DNA of 64,000 nt from Paramecium octaurelia. Lineage: Eukaryota; Ciliophora; Oligohymenophorea; Peniculida; Parameciidae. The notes below the pieces were generated by a model, which was given only the letters and a program-made list of their open reading frames with translations, was not told where the DNA came from and made no database searches. Positions 40,321-52,700 of this stretch are shown here, in pieces. The stretch spans positions 11,396 to 75,395 of the forward strand of contig CAJJDP010000139.1 of NCBI GenBank assembly GCA_905182995.1. Reading direction: 5' to 3'. The first letter of the stretch is position 1; each line of letters begins with the position of its first letter. Position numbers and translations under genes: made by a program.

Positions 40321-41762
40321 ATGTTTCAACAATAAGAGTCCAATGACACTGAGTAAAAATTAAAGAGCTCCTATGTATCCAACGAATATCTTGAAGCTGG
40401 AGGCGGTAGTCCATAAAACTCAGTCGATTTGAAGTAATTCAAGGCTCCTTAAATCAATCAATTACCGAAAGTAATGGTTAATGCAAGCAGCTACCAATCA
40501 ATTCCTATGAGTTCTCAACTCAGATATCAAGATGATTAGCAATCCCAAAAAATGAAAACTGGGCCCAGTGATCAATCAAAAATTACACCTGGCTATACTA
40601 AATACATGATTGAAGAATCGAATTAACAATATGATTACGTGAGGGGAATGTTCACTGAGGATGAAATCAAAGAGGCATTCAATTTCTTGGACATGAATAA
40701 AGATGGAGGTATAACATCTGAGGATCTCTCATTCTTCTTGGATTTCATTGGAGAAAAGGCAACTATAGAGGAAATCGAAGAAATGATAAGAATGTGTGAC
40801 AAAGACGGAAGTGGAGAAGTAAAATTTGAAGATTTTAAAAATCTAGCTGGAGGATGGTCTTTGCCAATCTTAGGTTAAGCTCATCCACCAACAAAAGAAT
40901 TAGTGGAAAAGCGTACTTAAATCAATCAAACCATGATGGAAAAAGAGGTTCAAGAAGTTGCCAGAAAAGGCAAAATAACACCGCAAATGGTAGAACAAAT
41001 CAGAAAAAATGAATTAACAAGTCCAAGATTTGGCCAAGATGAATAATCCAAACTTATGTTCTAGTCAATTAACAACATAGCATCCTAAAAGAAATAACGA
41101 CAAGTGATAGGGTAGAATCTCAAGGTAATTCGATCCGAGGAAGGCTAAATAACTTAATAAACTAAACAAAAATCATCTCTAAGTCAAAGGGAAATCATGC
41201 TGCAAAGAAAAAATAACGCTATGAGGTTTGTCAAAGAGAAGAAGATCGATCAAGCCTATATCTTGGATCTCTTTGAAAAAATTAATAAACTTGATATTAT
41301 GGAATCTTGTACCTATGAGGATTTCATTCATTATCTTGACATTTTAGATAGTAATAATAAAACAATATTAAAGATCACCAATCAAAATTGCTATTTAATT
41401 CAATGAATGAAAATCCCGTAAGAGAAGAATATGTAAAAAGTTCGGATAATGTCATTGTTGATTAAACTGTCAATCTAAAAAACACTCTTCTTACTTTATT
41501 AGGCTAAACCAATTGCAGAAAACACGACAAACTTGAAATAGCTTACTTACTCTAAGATTCTAATCAGCAAGGGTATATTTTCTTAGATGATCTGATATCT
41601 TTGCTAATCAATTTGAATTGCATCTCAGAAGTAGCTATTATTGAATAAAAAATATTGAAAATGACAGCCAAAAAAGGATTGAAGAATAGAAAGGATACAA
41701 TAAAAAAAGATATCTATATTAGTATGGTAAATGAATATGGATAGGTTTTTGAACCAATCTGA
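40321..41762 (+). CDS. EF-hand calcium-binding protein
   Basis: About 470 residues. Two canonical EF-hand loops in the first half: DMNKDGGITSED and DKDGSGEVKFED, preceded by the helix MFTEDEIKEAFNFL, so a calmodulin-like pair that should bind calcium. Further degenerate hands follow: KINKLDIMESCTYEDFI, and DSNQQGYIFLDDLIS in the last third. A 23-nt intron (about 41350-41372) joins the frame to the C-terminal third; without it the protein would end at a TGA near 41405. The start is the ATG at 40321, because an earlier ATG at 40307 reads into a TGA. The N-terminal 100 residues are disordered. Confidence 0.82.
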
Positions 41763-41836
41763 AAGATCTATTAAGAAGCCATATAATATAATGATTTATT
41801 ATAATATTCATTCAATATAGCAGATATTCTTTTGTT

Positions 41837-42022
41837 ATGAATCAATAGTTGAGTGAGTGGAAATTATTGCTTCTAAATATAAATGTACTCTGCTTGAGAG
41901 CTATAATACTAATATTTTTATTAATATTAATGGGTGTCTTCTTATTCTTGATGGGTTTGGGGTCAATTATTGAAACAATTTAAAAAATGGGTAAAATTGT
42001 TTTAAATAATTTACGGAACTGA
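41837..42022 (+). CDS. Small single-pass membrane protein
   Basis: 61 codons, one exon. A long hydrophobic segment (AIILIFLLILMGVFLFLMG) lies between a polar N-terminus (MNQQLSEWK) and a basic C-terminus (KMGKIVLNNLRN). No family recognised. 74 bases after the EF-hand gene. Confidence 0.5.
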
Positions 42023-42270
42023 AATCTTTTTTTTTGATGAAGTAAATATTGATATTTATGAAATATGGAGTAATTTGAAAACCCTTTTTCAAAATTTAGA
42101 AAGATTTTATTATGACTCTATCAAAAATTATATTAATATTAGTTACTTTAATTAAATATTTTAATAAAGATTTAAATATAAATATTCATTATTCTATTTG
42201 AACAAAAAATATTATATCGATTTTAATTATAAATTTGGAGCGAAAACATAGAAAATATATAAATAAAAGA

Positions 42271-42743
42271 TCATTCTGGTAATTTTAGAGTGGATAGAGT
42301 TTCTGGGAAGTGAGATGCGATAAAAAATTTCCTGATATATTTTAACAAAGTTGTTATTTCTGGCACCTTCTCTGAATGAAGTATGTCTTCTATAATTTCA
42401 AAGCTGGCGAAGTATTTCTTAGCAATTGCTGCTGCCTCTTTGTTCTCCAATACCTTCTTGATGTCCTCTCTTGAGTAATTTTTTTTCTTGGCCTATAACG
42501 AAATGAAATGCTTGATAACTTTGTTATCCTTTACTTGTGGAGAACATCGGTTTGCTACAAACATTATATTAAAATAATACCGAAATGATTTTTTAACAGA
42601 CCTCCTATATTTTTTGGGATATTTTTTGCCTCACTAGGGTTCTTTTGCTTTGGTTTTAATTCCTGGAATGGAGATACTTGTGGTAATGTTTCTGAGGGGG
42701 CATTATATGAATGATCTTCGAAATTGAGAGAAGATTCTTACAT
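42271..42743 (-). CDS. Small soluble protein, unknown
   Basis: About 148 residues with one 26-nt intron. Pro/Gln/Ser-rich N-terminus, then a helical charged domain (DNKVIKHFISLQAKKKNYSR; EDIKKVLENKEAAAIAKKYF; EIIEDILHSEKVPE). Ends at the TGA at 42271. The domain alternation looks conserved but I do not recognise it. Confidence 0.62.
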
Positions 42744-43226
42744 ATTCAATATAATTAATATTGACTCATATAGAGGATGCCAAATGTAATATAAACTCAC
42801 TTCAATAAATCTATCTGATACTTGATTCCTCGGCTAAGATTTAACTTAAATATTATTAATTTATCATAAATTCTATCTGAATTAAGAAACGAATATTGAC
42901 CTGTAATTAAATTAATTGATCTCAGATAACTCATTAAAATACATCCTCCATGATATTCCTTTATAATTTACCTGTTTTAGAGTCACTTAGCAAAAATTAA
43001 ACATCATAATTATTATCATGACTATGATTCTTAAACTTTACACAGTTGTGTAGATTAAGAAATCTACTATGAAATACATAACAAAAACATTAAAATTCGA
43101 CTAAAATTGAACCTCATCTCTTCAACAGGATGTTTAATTTTTTATAATAATTATTTGAGTATTAAAAATTTAGAATAATTAATTAGAATAATATTTTATT
43201 TCTAATTTATTCTAATTAAATAATTT
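42744..43226. other. AT-rich spacer
   Basis: No gene seen. Precedes the candidate RNA gene. Confidence 0.4.
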
Positions 43227-43234
43227 TATAAAAA
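43227..43234 (+). promoter_or_regulatory. TATA-like element of the candidate RNA gene
   Basis: TATAAAAA about 25-30 bases before the presumed RNA start, the spacing used by polymerase III genes with upstream promoters. The surroundings are AT-rich, so by itself this is weak. Confidence 0.25.
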
Positions 43235-43254
43235 TTGTTTACAATCCTTAAAAC

Positions 43255-43398
43255 TATTTAGATAAACTCTGTTCATAATCAATAACAACCCCCAACTATG
43301 TCTGTAGGGTATCGAGCATATTATAAGCTATGAGCGAAATCTTTTTGAATTTTTTTGTTCAAACAAAGATTTGTGTATGACACATTCAAAATCATACT
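43255..43398 (+). ncRNA. Candidate structured RNA, polymerase III type
   Basis: An island of higher GC in spacer DNA with no coding frame. Three hairpins read directly from the sequence. First, 43313-43320 with 43329-43336: CG, then tandem A-G/G-A mismatches, then four pairs. Second, 43337-43349 with 43358-43372: eight pairs AAATCTTT/AAAGATTT, a two-base bulge (AC), five pairs TTGAA/TTCAA and an eight-base loop. Third, 43375-43380 with 43392-43397: GTATGA/TCATAC. A T11 run follows. Near the 5' end is CAACCCCCAAC (43286-43296), close to the C-rich telomere strand of ciliates and about where a telomerase RNA template would lie. That identity is speculative: five Cs instead of four, and the usual GUCA just upstream of the template is not exact. 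The ends are estimates. Confidence 0.4.
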
Positions 43399-43408
43399 TT
43401 TTTTTTTT
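43398..43408 (+). terminator. T11 run, polymerase III-type terminator
   Basis: Eleven Ts directly follow the last hairpin of the candidate RNA. Confidence 0.4.
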
Positions 43409-43573
43409 ATAAAGGATGACATTTATATAGGATATTGAATTTAACTAATAGATTTATGAATTATTTATTATAATTATAATATTGAAATACATTTTGAATA
43501 AATCAATGAACTTTATTTTAAACCTAAATATATATATATTTTATGAAAAGACTTAAAAGATGAAGTTAAAACT

Positions 43574-45426
43574 ATGAATGAAAATATTATTTAATCCACA
43601 GTGTAGTGATTTAAAGTTGCAAACAACACTTAGAAAATGTAAGCAAGAAATGAAAAAATAAGAAAGAGATTATCTCGTTCTATCAATTTTAATAAGATAT
43701 ATTCAAAAGGGAAAATGTTATAGATGAACATATCCTTTACTTAATTCTAACAAATCCTAATGCCCCTTATCTATCATAATTATTACATTCAAAAAGGAAG
43801 AGTAAAAATTTGCTATTACTAAAATGATAAACTAAAGTAATGAGAACAGATAGGAAAGTAATATTAAAAGAAGATGGATATCTATTAGATTAATAATTCA
43901 GAATCAGTCTAATTTCAGAAATAATTATCGGATTAGTTAAAATACAGATGAAGTATTATTTAATAATCATAATTGTTATTATAATTTTGAAGATTCTTTT
44001 GAAGAAATAGTTAATTGTTCATCAGAGAATATGCTTCCAAAGTGGCTTTTTGTTCTCGTGCTGATAGATTATTGTGTTTCACAATATTTTGTTTATTGTT
44101 ATTACAATTTTTAATTGGCTTTAAAATATGGTTGTGAGGGTATAGTAGTTTTTGTTGAGTTATAAGAGTTCCCTATTCTTGAAGTGAATGGTTAAGGAAT
44201 ATTAGTTGGTGAGTTTTAGTTTTATTATGTTTAAGGAGTCTACACTTAATTTAGACTCTTTGTTGAATCTGGTATTCTGAGCATTTTATTATCAATTATC
44301 CTATTTTAGATTTCTTAAGTAAGCTTCTTATTTTCCTCGAACCAATATGGTTATTTTATTATGTTTTGCGAATCGAAATAAAATCTATTGTTATATAGTT
44401 ATTTTAGTTAAGTTGAAGAATTTATAGTTACCAAATAGATTTATTGAATTTAAAGTAATTATTGTGATGGTAAGGTTCGAAACGAATCAATTAATTGGCA
44501 AATCTAAAATTATCATTTAAAATAGTACTTCTTGGGTAGAAAATTTGTACATCGTCATGCAATCATTCCAAAGAACACAACTAATTTCAACGAAAATACT
44601 TTAGGAATCTTTGTTTTCTATTTTTTTCAATGAATTTATGCATAAATCCAATACTTGTATGCATTAATTAAGCAAATTGTGCAGCTTAAATAAATATAGT
44701 GTTTTTTATTCAAACGTAATGCTTCCCATCTATTTTTGCTTATTCAATTCTAATTTCCTTTGTTGATAATCCCTATATTGTAATTATGTACCTCTAAAAT
44801 TACTGTTTCTTTTCTGAATCCTACATTATTAATTTTGTTGATCTCTTGTAGATCCTTGACTTTAGATTGATATTTAATCTTAGTCAAAGATAGGGTACTA
44901 ACCTATCTTACAAGCATAAAACAGTTTTAAATTTTAGGCTAATTTCAACAAATACATCAGATAATTTTAAACAAATAAACTGAATTCTTAATTTTATTAG
45001 ACATGAAGTGCTGATCCATCTTTTATCATCTACTCTGCAATAGAATCTCCTAATTGGAATTCATATAGAATCAAATGAATGGTCAGTATAATCTTAATTG
45101 CAACGAAACCCTCTAAATGTTTATTAGTAATCACTCTGAAAAACTATTGCAAGTATTCTTTCCCAGTCAATTGAATTCCTTTGCATTCAGGACCAAATCC
45201 TTCAAAGCACTCTATTAAATACAATATATCTGGCATTAAGATGATAGGGTTATTCTACAATAAGGAGCAACTATTTAATTTTTACGAAAAGGGTGTGGGT
45301 TACTTTGAAACAAATGAGGATAATAAATTACTGAATTATTTCATCTATATTATATTTATTTAATTATTCAATGATGTTTAGAAAAATTAAAATTAATACC
45401 TTGAAATAAAAAAAAGTAAAAAATAA
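43574..45426 (+). pseudogene. Membrane-protein gene, broken or not resolved
   Basis: From ATG 43574, introns of about 33 and 22 nt give a coding-like frame with hydrophobic segments (KWLFVLVLIDYCVSQYFVYC; SILLSIILFQISQVSFLF). The frame reaches a TGA near 44453 that no GT...AG intron of normal size removes in frame. The same frame then continues with clearly coding-like sequence (NYCDGKVRNESINWQIQ, FLGRKFVHRHAIIPKN). After a later frame change, 45080-45426 again reads well if a 25-nt intron is used (FFPRPNPSKHSIKYNISG; NFYEKGVGYFETNED). It could be a decayed gene, two or three separate genes, or one gene with unusual introns. No family recognised. Confidence 0.4.
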
Positions 45427-46361
45427 TGAAAAATATTTATCAAGCATTAAGGGAACAAAGAAAGTAAACTTTTAATGCCAATAATTATATATAACCTTAA
45501 TTTTTAAGAGAAATTATCAAATGCATTCCATCTGCACATCATCCTTTGGATCCAGAAATTCAATTCTCAGTTCTATTCCTTTCTTTAAGAGAAAAGTTCT
45601 AGTTATATATTTCCAATTATTTTCCATCATATGTGCATAACAGCCATAATTTATTTCATAGGTTAATTTTAGATATTTGTATCACCTCTTTTTCGTTATT
45701 ATCAATATCGATTACTTTTATTTGCAAATAATCTGTAGATTGCTTAGTTTAAGAACAGAAATTAAAGGAAAACTCAAATAATCGAATAAGGACATTTATT
45801 ATTTGTCCTTTTTAAATTTGATAATATCAACTTTCTATTATATTTTATTTTATTAGCAGAATGCTAGAATATGATTAAGTTATCTTGTTTTATATGTTAA
45901 TATACGATATCATTGTTCTATGTGTCAGATAAATTATATAAAAAGATAATAATTTTATGCGTATCAAATATTGATAATAATAATTGAGATATTTTTTCCC
46001 ATTTTTTACAATTTTCATATTGCATTTCTCTTAACTCATAAACTCATCATGGTTGATCTTACTGAAACATAATATATTTATGATTAGTAATTTTGCACAA
46101 AAATTAATATTGCACCTATTAATTCAAAATTAGCTCATTAATGTATTGCAATAGGTGTTAATAATTTTAATTAAATTCAGTAATTTTCACGGAGTTGATG
46201 CAATTATAGAAAGCAAAACCCATATTCAATAAAAAAAATAATACAATAATGTTATGAGTACCTGTCTAATTACTAAAATAATGTTATCACTTAATTAACA
46301 ATTTATATATAAATATAATTTAAATGACTCGATATATAATCAAACTCTTTAATTGAGAACT
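45427..46361. other. AT-rich spacer
   Basis: No gene supported on either strand. It lies between the 3' ends of the unresolved membrane gene and the Myb gene. Confidence 0.4.
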
Positions 46362-47479
46362 TCAATACTCCATTTAAGAGAACTTTGAAAATTCTTCAAA
46401 TATATCGGCTCTCATTCGCACAGGTACAGAGGAACCGTCAAATTATAAAAATTGATTGATAAAGTTATCATTCTCTTCTTCCTTTTGAGATGTGAAAGTT
46501 AATAAATTGTGACTGTTAGCATAGCTATGAATATTGCTATCATTTGACATAAAGTTAGCGAGGTGATGATCAACTTTGAGAAATTCATTATCTGAGGACT
46601 CAATGAACATTTTATGAAATAATTGTAGTTGTTGGATATCCTGATGATTGCTTATAATACTAACATTCAGCTTATCAGATTAGAGCGATTGTAAAATGGA
46701 ATTAATGCCTGATTAAGCTTATTCTTCATATTAGTGTATTGATTTATTTTATTAAATTTGTTCCATGATTTGTGGCTCAATATCTTCTCTTCCAGTTTCA
46801 AGAGTATTTTAGTTATTTAAAATTTCGACTTAGTCATCGTCCTTGGTAAGCTATCTCTTTTGATTTGGCACAATGTAGTAAGGATTTTCTTGCTTGGCGT
46901 AATTTTTTCTAATATATCCATAAAATCTATTCTTTATCATGTTCTCCTAAAACATTGTTAATACTAAAATTTTACTGGTCTTCCTTTTAGTTTCTTAGCC
47001 ATCTCAGACCATCTTGAGCCTATCTTTTTGTATAAGTTCCATATTTTTAAATCTTCTTATTAACTCCATGCCTTAGTGCTTATATTTGGATCTAAATGAT
47101 TAATATATCGTTCCCTAATTTGCCTTCCAGTTCTATTTGGGAGAAAACGAGCAATCACCTTCCAGTCAAACTTATATTCTTTAGTTAACCTCTTAACTTA
47201 TTCATCTTCTTCAGATGTCCATTTTTAATTTTTTTCTTCCTAGAAATCATTAATAACTAATAATACTGTATTAGGCTTGACTCTTTTCCATCTTTACGCA
47301 CATTAACTGGCATTTCGTCCATTCAAATACTCTGCTATAAGTTTCCAATCTGACCCATGTACAGAAACTGCTGATTTTAAGATGTTATCTTCTTCCTCAG
47401 TCCAATATTTTCTGATTTTAATTGAATTTTAGTATTTTTTACAATTATTTTAATCTTTACTTATCCTTTTCTTGATCAT
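46362..47479 (-). CDS. Three-repeat Myb-type transcription factor
   Basis: Three consecutive Myb/SANT repeats in the first 190 residues, each with spaced Trp or aromatic residues. R1: RKYWTEEEDNILKSAV ... GSDWKLIAEYL ... QCAQRWKRV. R2: QKWTSEEDEQVKRLT ... FDWKVIARFL ... QIRERYINHL. R3: KAWSQQEDLKIWNLY ... SRWSEMAKKL ... NMIKNRFYGYIR. The recognition helices resemble c-Myb-type DNA-binding repeats. A 29-nt intron falls inside the third repeat. The C-terminal 180 residues are Gln/Asn/Glu-rich with no domain, probably an activation region. Start: the ATG giving MIKKRISKDQNN. Confidence 0.85.
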
Positions 47480-49723
47480 CTAAAAAATAAATTAATTATT
47501 TATTTATGTTGTTAAGTTATATTTAAACCCCAAAGAAGGTATATAAGTATAAATCAGAATAAAACGGTAAGTTATGTTATGCACAACTCACGATTAAAAG
47601 TTGCTTTCATTTTTTCAAATTTTAAACAGAATTTTTAACTATCCAAAAATATTATATATTCCAAAATTTATTTTACCACCCTATACTCAACTTTACTAGT
47701 ATCAGTTATTTCTTACTACAATTAACCATGTATATGTCACCCTTACCGTATTTTTTAAATTAAACAACAATCTAAAGACATTTTCCAAACTTAATACAAA
47801 TCACGAAATAACAACCTAATGGATATTATAATAAAACTGCCAACCAAAGCTCCCCTATAATTTTGCCACCCTGAACTTCTCGTTCCAACAGGTCTTTCTA
47901 CCAAATTCACTACCCTCCCATCTTGAACAATCCTATACCCAAGTAATTTTTCAAAAAGTTAGGATTTAGACTGATATTTGTAATATATTCTTGTATATTT
48001 AAAATATATATTTTAATATATTGAAGTTTTATAAATTAATATTGTTTTAACCATTCGTTCTAATTTATGTTGACTCTTTGCATTACACAGAATGGCTAAT
48101 AAAACATATGATAAGAATGAATATATGATTTGCTTTAGATTTCAATCACTTAAAAAAAACTATTGCATTCAAAATTTTATTGATCCCTAGAATGTTGTTT
48201 TTCTATCCATTCTTAGGTATTATTTCCTGAATAGGCCAATTATAAAAGGCATAATTGTGATAACATCAATTTCTTATTCAGTAATTTCTGTAATTGTGTT
48301 TAAAAATTAATGTAAGTTTATGAAATTTATTTTCCTACCATTATCACTTTGCATGTACAATACAATAATCTAGTAAAGTAATTCAACATTGATGTTTTTT
48401 GATCTAATTTTATACATAGCTAATTGTTTAGGCGAAAATTCTTGCCTACACATTTCCTTAAGACTGTTAGATTTTAGTAATATGAAAATCCTTTTTAATT
48501 TTTTCTTTAAATCCATTCAGCTTGGAGGTTGAAGCCATTCTGAGATGTTAAGTATTAGCTAAAATAACAAAGGAATTTTTCTAAAAAGGGTATTCATAAT
48601 GACATGGTCATTGATTTCAATAGTAGAAAAAAAAAAAAATTCACTCATATTAATCTAAAAAAATTACTGTGGATCCTTTGTTAGCTTAATATGTCATAGA
48701 GAGATTTAAGTAGCAATATTTTGGAATTTTTAGATGTGTTTCAGCTTATCAAGAGATAAACGCTTTTTTTTTACATTTAAATATCAATTAATATATGTTA
48801 TAACACTTCAAAAATTTGATTAATGGTTCTAATGACATTCCAATTTGAAGTTCTCTTATTGTTAAAGATCAAACTAATAAAAGTCATTTTGATAATTTTA
48901 TTTACCCAAAAATTCAACTCTGATTGAAATTTCAATACAGGTCATCTAATTCGTTGATTCTATCATCTATTATAGTGCTTATCCTATGTTTAACGTAATT
49001 TTTAATTATGTTTTACATTTAAAAATAAGCTTATATTATTATTTAGCACATAAAAAATCAATAAATTAATTTGTTCAACATAAACATGTCTATGAAGATC
49101 AAGAGTAAAAGGTTGTGATAAACTAGGTGTGTAGATAATACAATTATTGCTAGTTTGTTTTGAAACAAATTATTAATACATGGAATTAGTATGGAGGTTA
49201 TATAATAAATAATAAATAATATTTTTAAATTTACAAAATTAGTCTTAGATACTTGATGGGAGTTGATTTGTGTTCTCAAATACCAACTGAGTGTTTTGCT
49301 ATTATCATTATACAATCAGGTGCAATAATAATTTTGATGCTGCTAATATTATTGATGTATCGATATTAAATAGTCCACAAATTACATCCAATTATGATAG
49401 TTGATGTTGAGCCAATCAAATTAAATAAACTGTAAAATATAGCAAATTGTGATATGTCATACGATTCAACTATGCACCAACAATGAAAAAGTCAATATAC
49501 TTTGATTTAAATAATTAATTAATTTTGAATACATTGTAATTTATGAAGAGATTGATGCCAAAGGTTATATAACAATAATAATAATTATCTAATAATTTTA
49601 CACAAGATCAAACGAGATTTTCTTTAGCAATCAGTTATCTGAGCTGTCTTTCAAATAGATCATCAATAAATAATGCAGCCTATGGTAACAAGATTGTTAT
49701 TTTCTTAATGTTTTAATATTCTA
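47480..49723. other. Long AT-rich stretch without a supported gene
   Basis: More than 2 kb. The part at 47640-47960 is less AT-rich and contains several CCACCC or CACCC words, but no frame there is convincing. A hydrophobic minus-strand frame at 49058-49315 begins right after a TGA without an ATG. It may hold a decayed gene. Confidence 0.4.
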
Positions 49724-52700
49724 TCAAATACTGGTTTCTAACAAATATAAGAACAAACAATATCTTAAGGCAGGTAAACACGAGATAAAAAATGGAAACA
49801 ATCTATGATATTACATAAGAATTACTTAAATAGTCATATTTAATTAATCTGCTTCTTCTGAAAGTCCTGTTTTAATGGTTTCCAAAACACTCATGATTAT
49901 CACACTCAAATAAATTCCAATTTCTATCTCATTAAATGGTGCATTCGTTCTTTAGGTAAATAACTAAGAATTATTCATTTCTGTCAGTAATATATTTCTC
50001 ACTTTGTTTATTGTTATGGATAGACCTCGATCCATAACATTATCATAGATTTATTTGCATAAAAATTATTATGACAAATCAAAGGTTTTCGAAATACTTT
50101 CTACCTCGCATAGCGTGTGATTGTTCAAGTCCAACAAGTTTTAGTCATTGTAGTTACTATCAGCAAAAGTGTATGTTTATAGGAAATTGCTCAAACTATC
50201 CAAACTACTTTATATGATTTGTAAATATTAGTCAGTTAGATTTTAAGATATATATTCATATCCTTTAAAGTTATTACTTTTAAAATACAATATTTCTCTC
50301 AAACTGTAAGCTTTGGGAATAGACAATCCAAGTTCTCCAATTTAGTTATATTGCAAACTCTTCTCTTGATAGTAATCCATAAATTTAATTCCTTAAAAGT
50401 TCATAATGAACGAATAAATAAAGAAAACGCAAAATAGAGTTGAGTACAATATAAAACTGCCCAGTCTACTTAATAATAGCTTTTATTTGGAATCCAATTT
50501 GATAAATCCTGTTCTCTTGATCTTGTCTTGTATTATGTGTTTCTTTGATAATTCACTTCTAAAGAATCTTTCCTTCAAAAATATATTAAATTTATATCTA
50601 AACATTAAATTGGAATCTTTATTAAGTAAGCCCAATAGCTCCTTGCATCTTTCCAAGTCTCTTAACACCCAAACTACATCTACCTTCTGAAACAACTTCA
50701 GCACTTTGGAGTATTTGCGAATGTGTTTAATGTACAATAGCCATGCTGACAGTTGAAATAAGAGAATTAAATAAGTGCATCTAAGACAAAGCAAAATCCA
50801 CTTTTCTTGCAATAACAAATTGTTATCACTAATATATGATACTATTTCGGTGTTTAAGTTTAGAATTTCTTTATTGACATCATCCAAATTTATTATATAT
50901 GATATTAACTATTATATCATTTATTCTAGACCATTCTCCTATGTAAAAATGGATTAAAAATTATATTAGTATTGGATGATTTAAAAGATTGCTTCTCTTA
51001 ATGAAATTTGTTCACTTGTAAACTCATTACCTTGAATGTATTTAAAGTCCATTAAAGTAGTTGATAGGTCTTACTGAAGCAAATTGCCTTTAGTTTAAAG
51101 GGAGTAACTTTGTTTAATGTTTGCGAAGGATTGGTTTATATTAAATTGATGATATTGTATTAAAGATTCTATGCTTTATTGCTAATTATGCTCAAATGAT
51201 CCATTCATGTAATTGTATGTAGAAGCAAATGAGGATAGAAATAAATAGCAAGGGTTCATAAACGAAGTGTAGAACTCTAACATTTGCATTTAACTCAAGG
51301 CACTATAGATATCTGTACTCGAATTATTTATTAAAATGATGGCAAAGATAATTGATATCAATGACACAATTAAAAGTGAGAAAATCATTAAATCGAACAT
51401 AATAGAGAATTTAACAGATGACACAATCTATTGCAGCAAATCATATTTTTTAAACAGTTAAAAGTTTTATGAAAACGTTCCTAAAGTGCTTGATGCTGCA
51501 TTATCCAAGTTAATTTTCTTTGCTTGCAAAGATGTCTAATTTTCTTCATTTAATTATTATCTTAGATTTTCTCTGATTTCAGCATTTAATTAGTTTTATT
51601 CATTGTTATATTTTGCAAAGCCTTTTTCAACATGCGATTGATTGGATTAAGATTATTCCTTTTCTTTTTCCTCATTTTAATTTTAAAAGAATCTTTGCTA
51701 ACAACTTAGATTCATTTAATGTGTAGCAAAACTATTCGTTTTATCAATCAATTACCTATGACTTCTACCTGGACTAATTAAATCATACTATTATATCGAT
51801 TCCGAAATTAGTTGTCGTTATTGAAGTGATACGATTCTATTAGTATCTATTTAATCAATATTCTCATTTATCTCCTCTTAAATATAACAATCATTTTAGA
51901 TTTCTATTTCTTTTTTTAATTTTGGAAATAAATCATTATTGTATTAATTAGGCTATTTTATATGTATTTCTTCAATAAAATCGTAATGTTCTTATTCAAA
52001 GTTATCAAAATCATTGGATTCCTATTGTATCGACTTTTTTGATTCCACGACATTTTTGATTTCAATAATCGAATGAGTTAGTTTTATAGTAACAACTATG
52101 TTTGCATAATAGAATCTGATTTAATCATTATTTTTCTTAATTTAAACACTCTCATTTTATATAGATTTTTAAGCAGTTTGGACTTTATCATTGTATACAA
52201 TTTATACGTTGGAGAATGGTTGACTTTTATCAATTTTATTGTGATCAATTAAATTGAAGAATTCTGGTATTACTTATTGAATATCCATTAAATATAACAA
52301 ATCCGGCAATTTTTATTACTCAATCTCCTAAAGTTTTAATTGTTTACACAATTCCCTGGTTACACCTAATATTAGATGTTTATTATTTAAGATAAGATAC
52401 GAGTTGACTCCATTGTTCTCAGAGAAAAACACTTAAAAAGTCAATTCTTATAATTTTGTTAGATCAAAATCAAAGAAAAAATCTACTGGACATAAAAAGG
52501 AATCTCTTTATAAAATTAAATTCACATTTTATTCTCTGAAGAATTTCGATCTCCCTGAGATTAAGAAATCTTCAATCAAGTGTTTATGTATGGATTAAAA
52601 TCCTCTTGGTAATAATGATAAGATAGATTTGACTTCCTTCAGTTCTTATTAATCATAATCGATTATCTTATGCATTTGATGTGATCTTTCCACTATCTAC

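Noticed and set aside
47640-47960. Paramecium repeat-protein gene (Gly-Lys-x-x-Gly-x-Trp type repeats) on the minus strand
   Set aside because: A few Gly/Trp-containing stretches appear, but no frame keeps a repeat unit.
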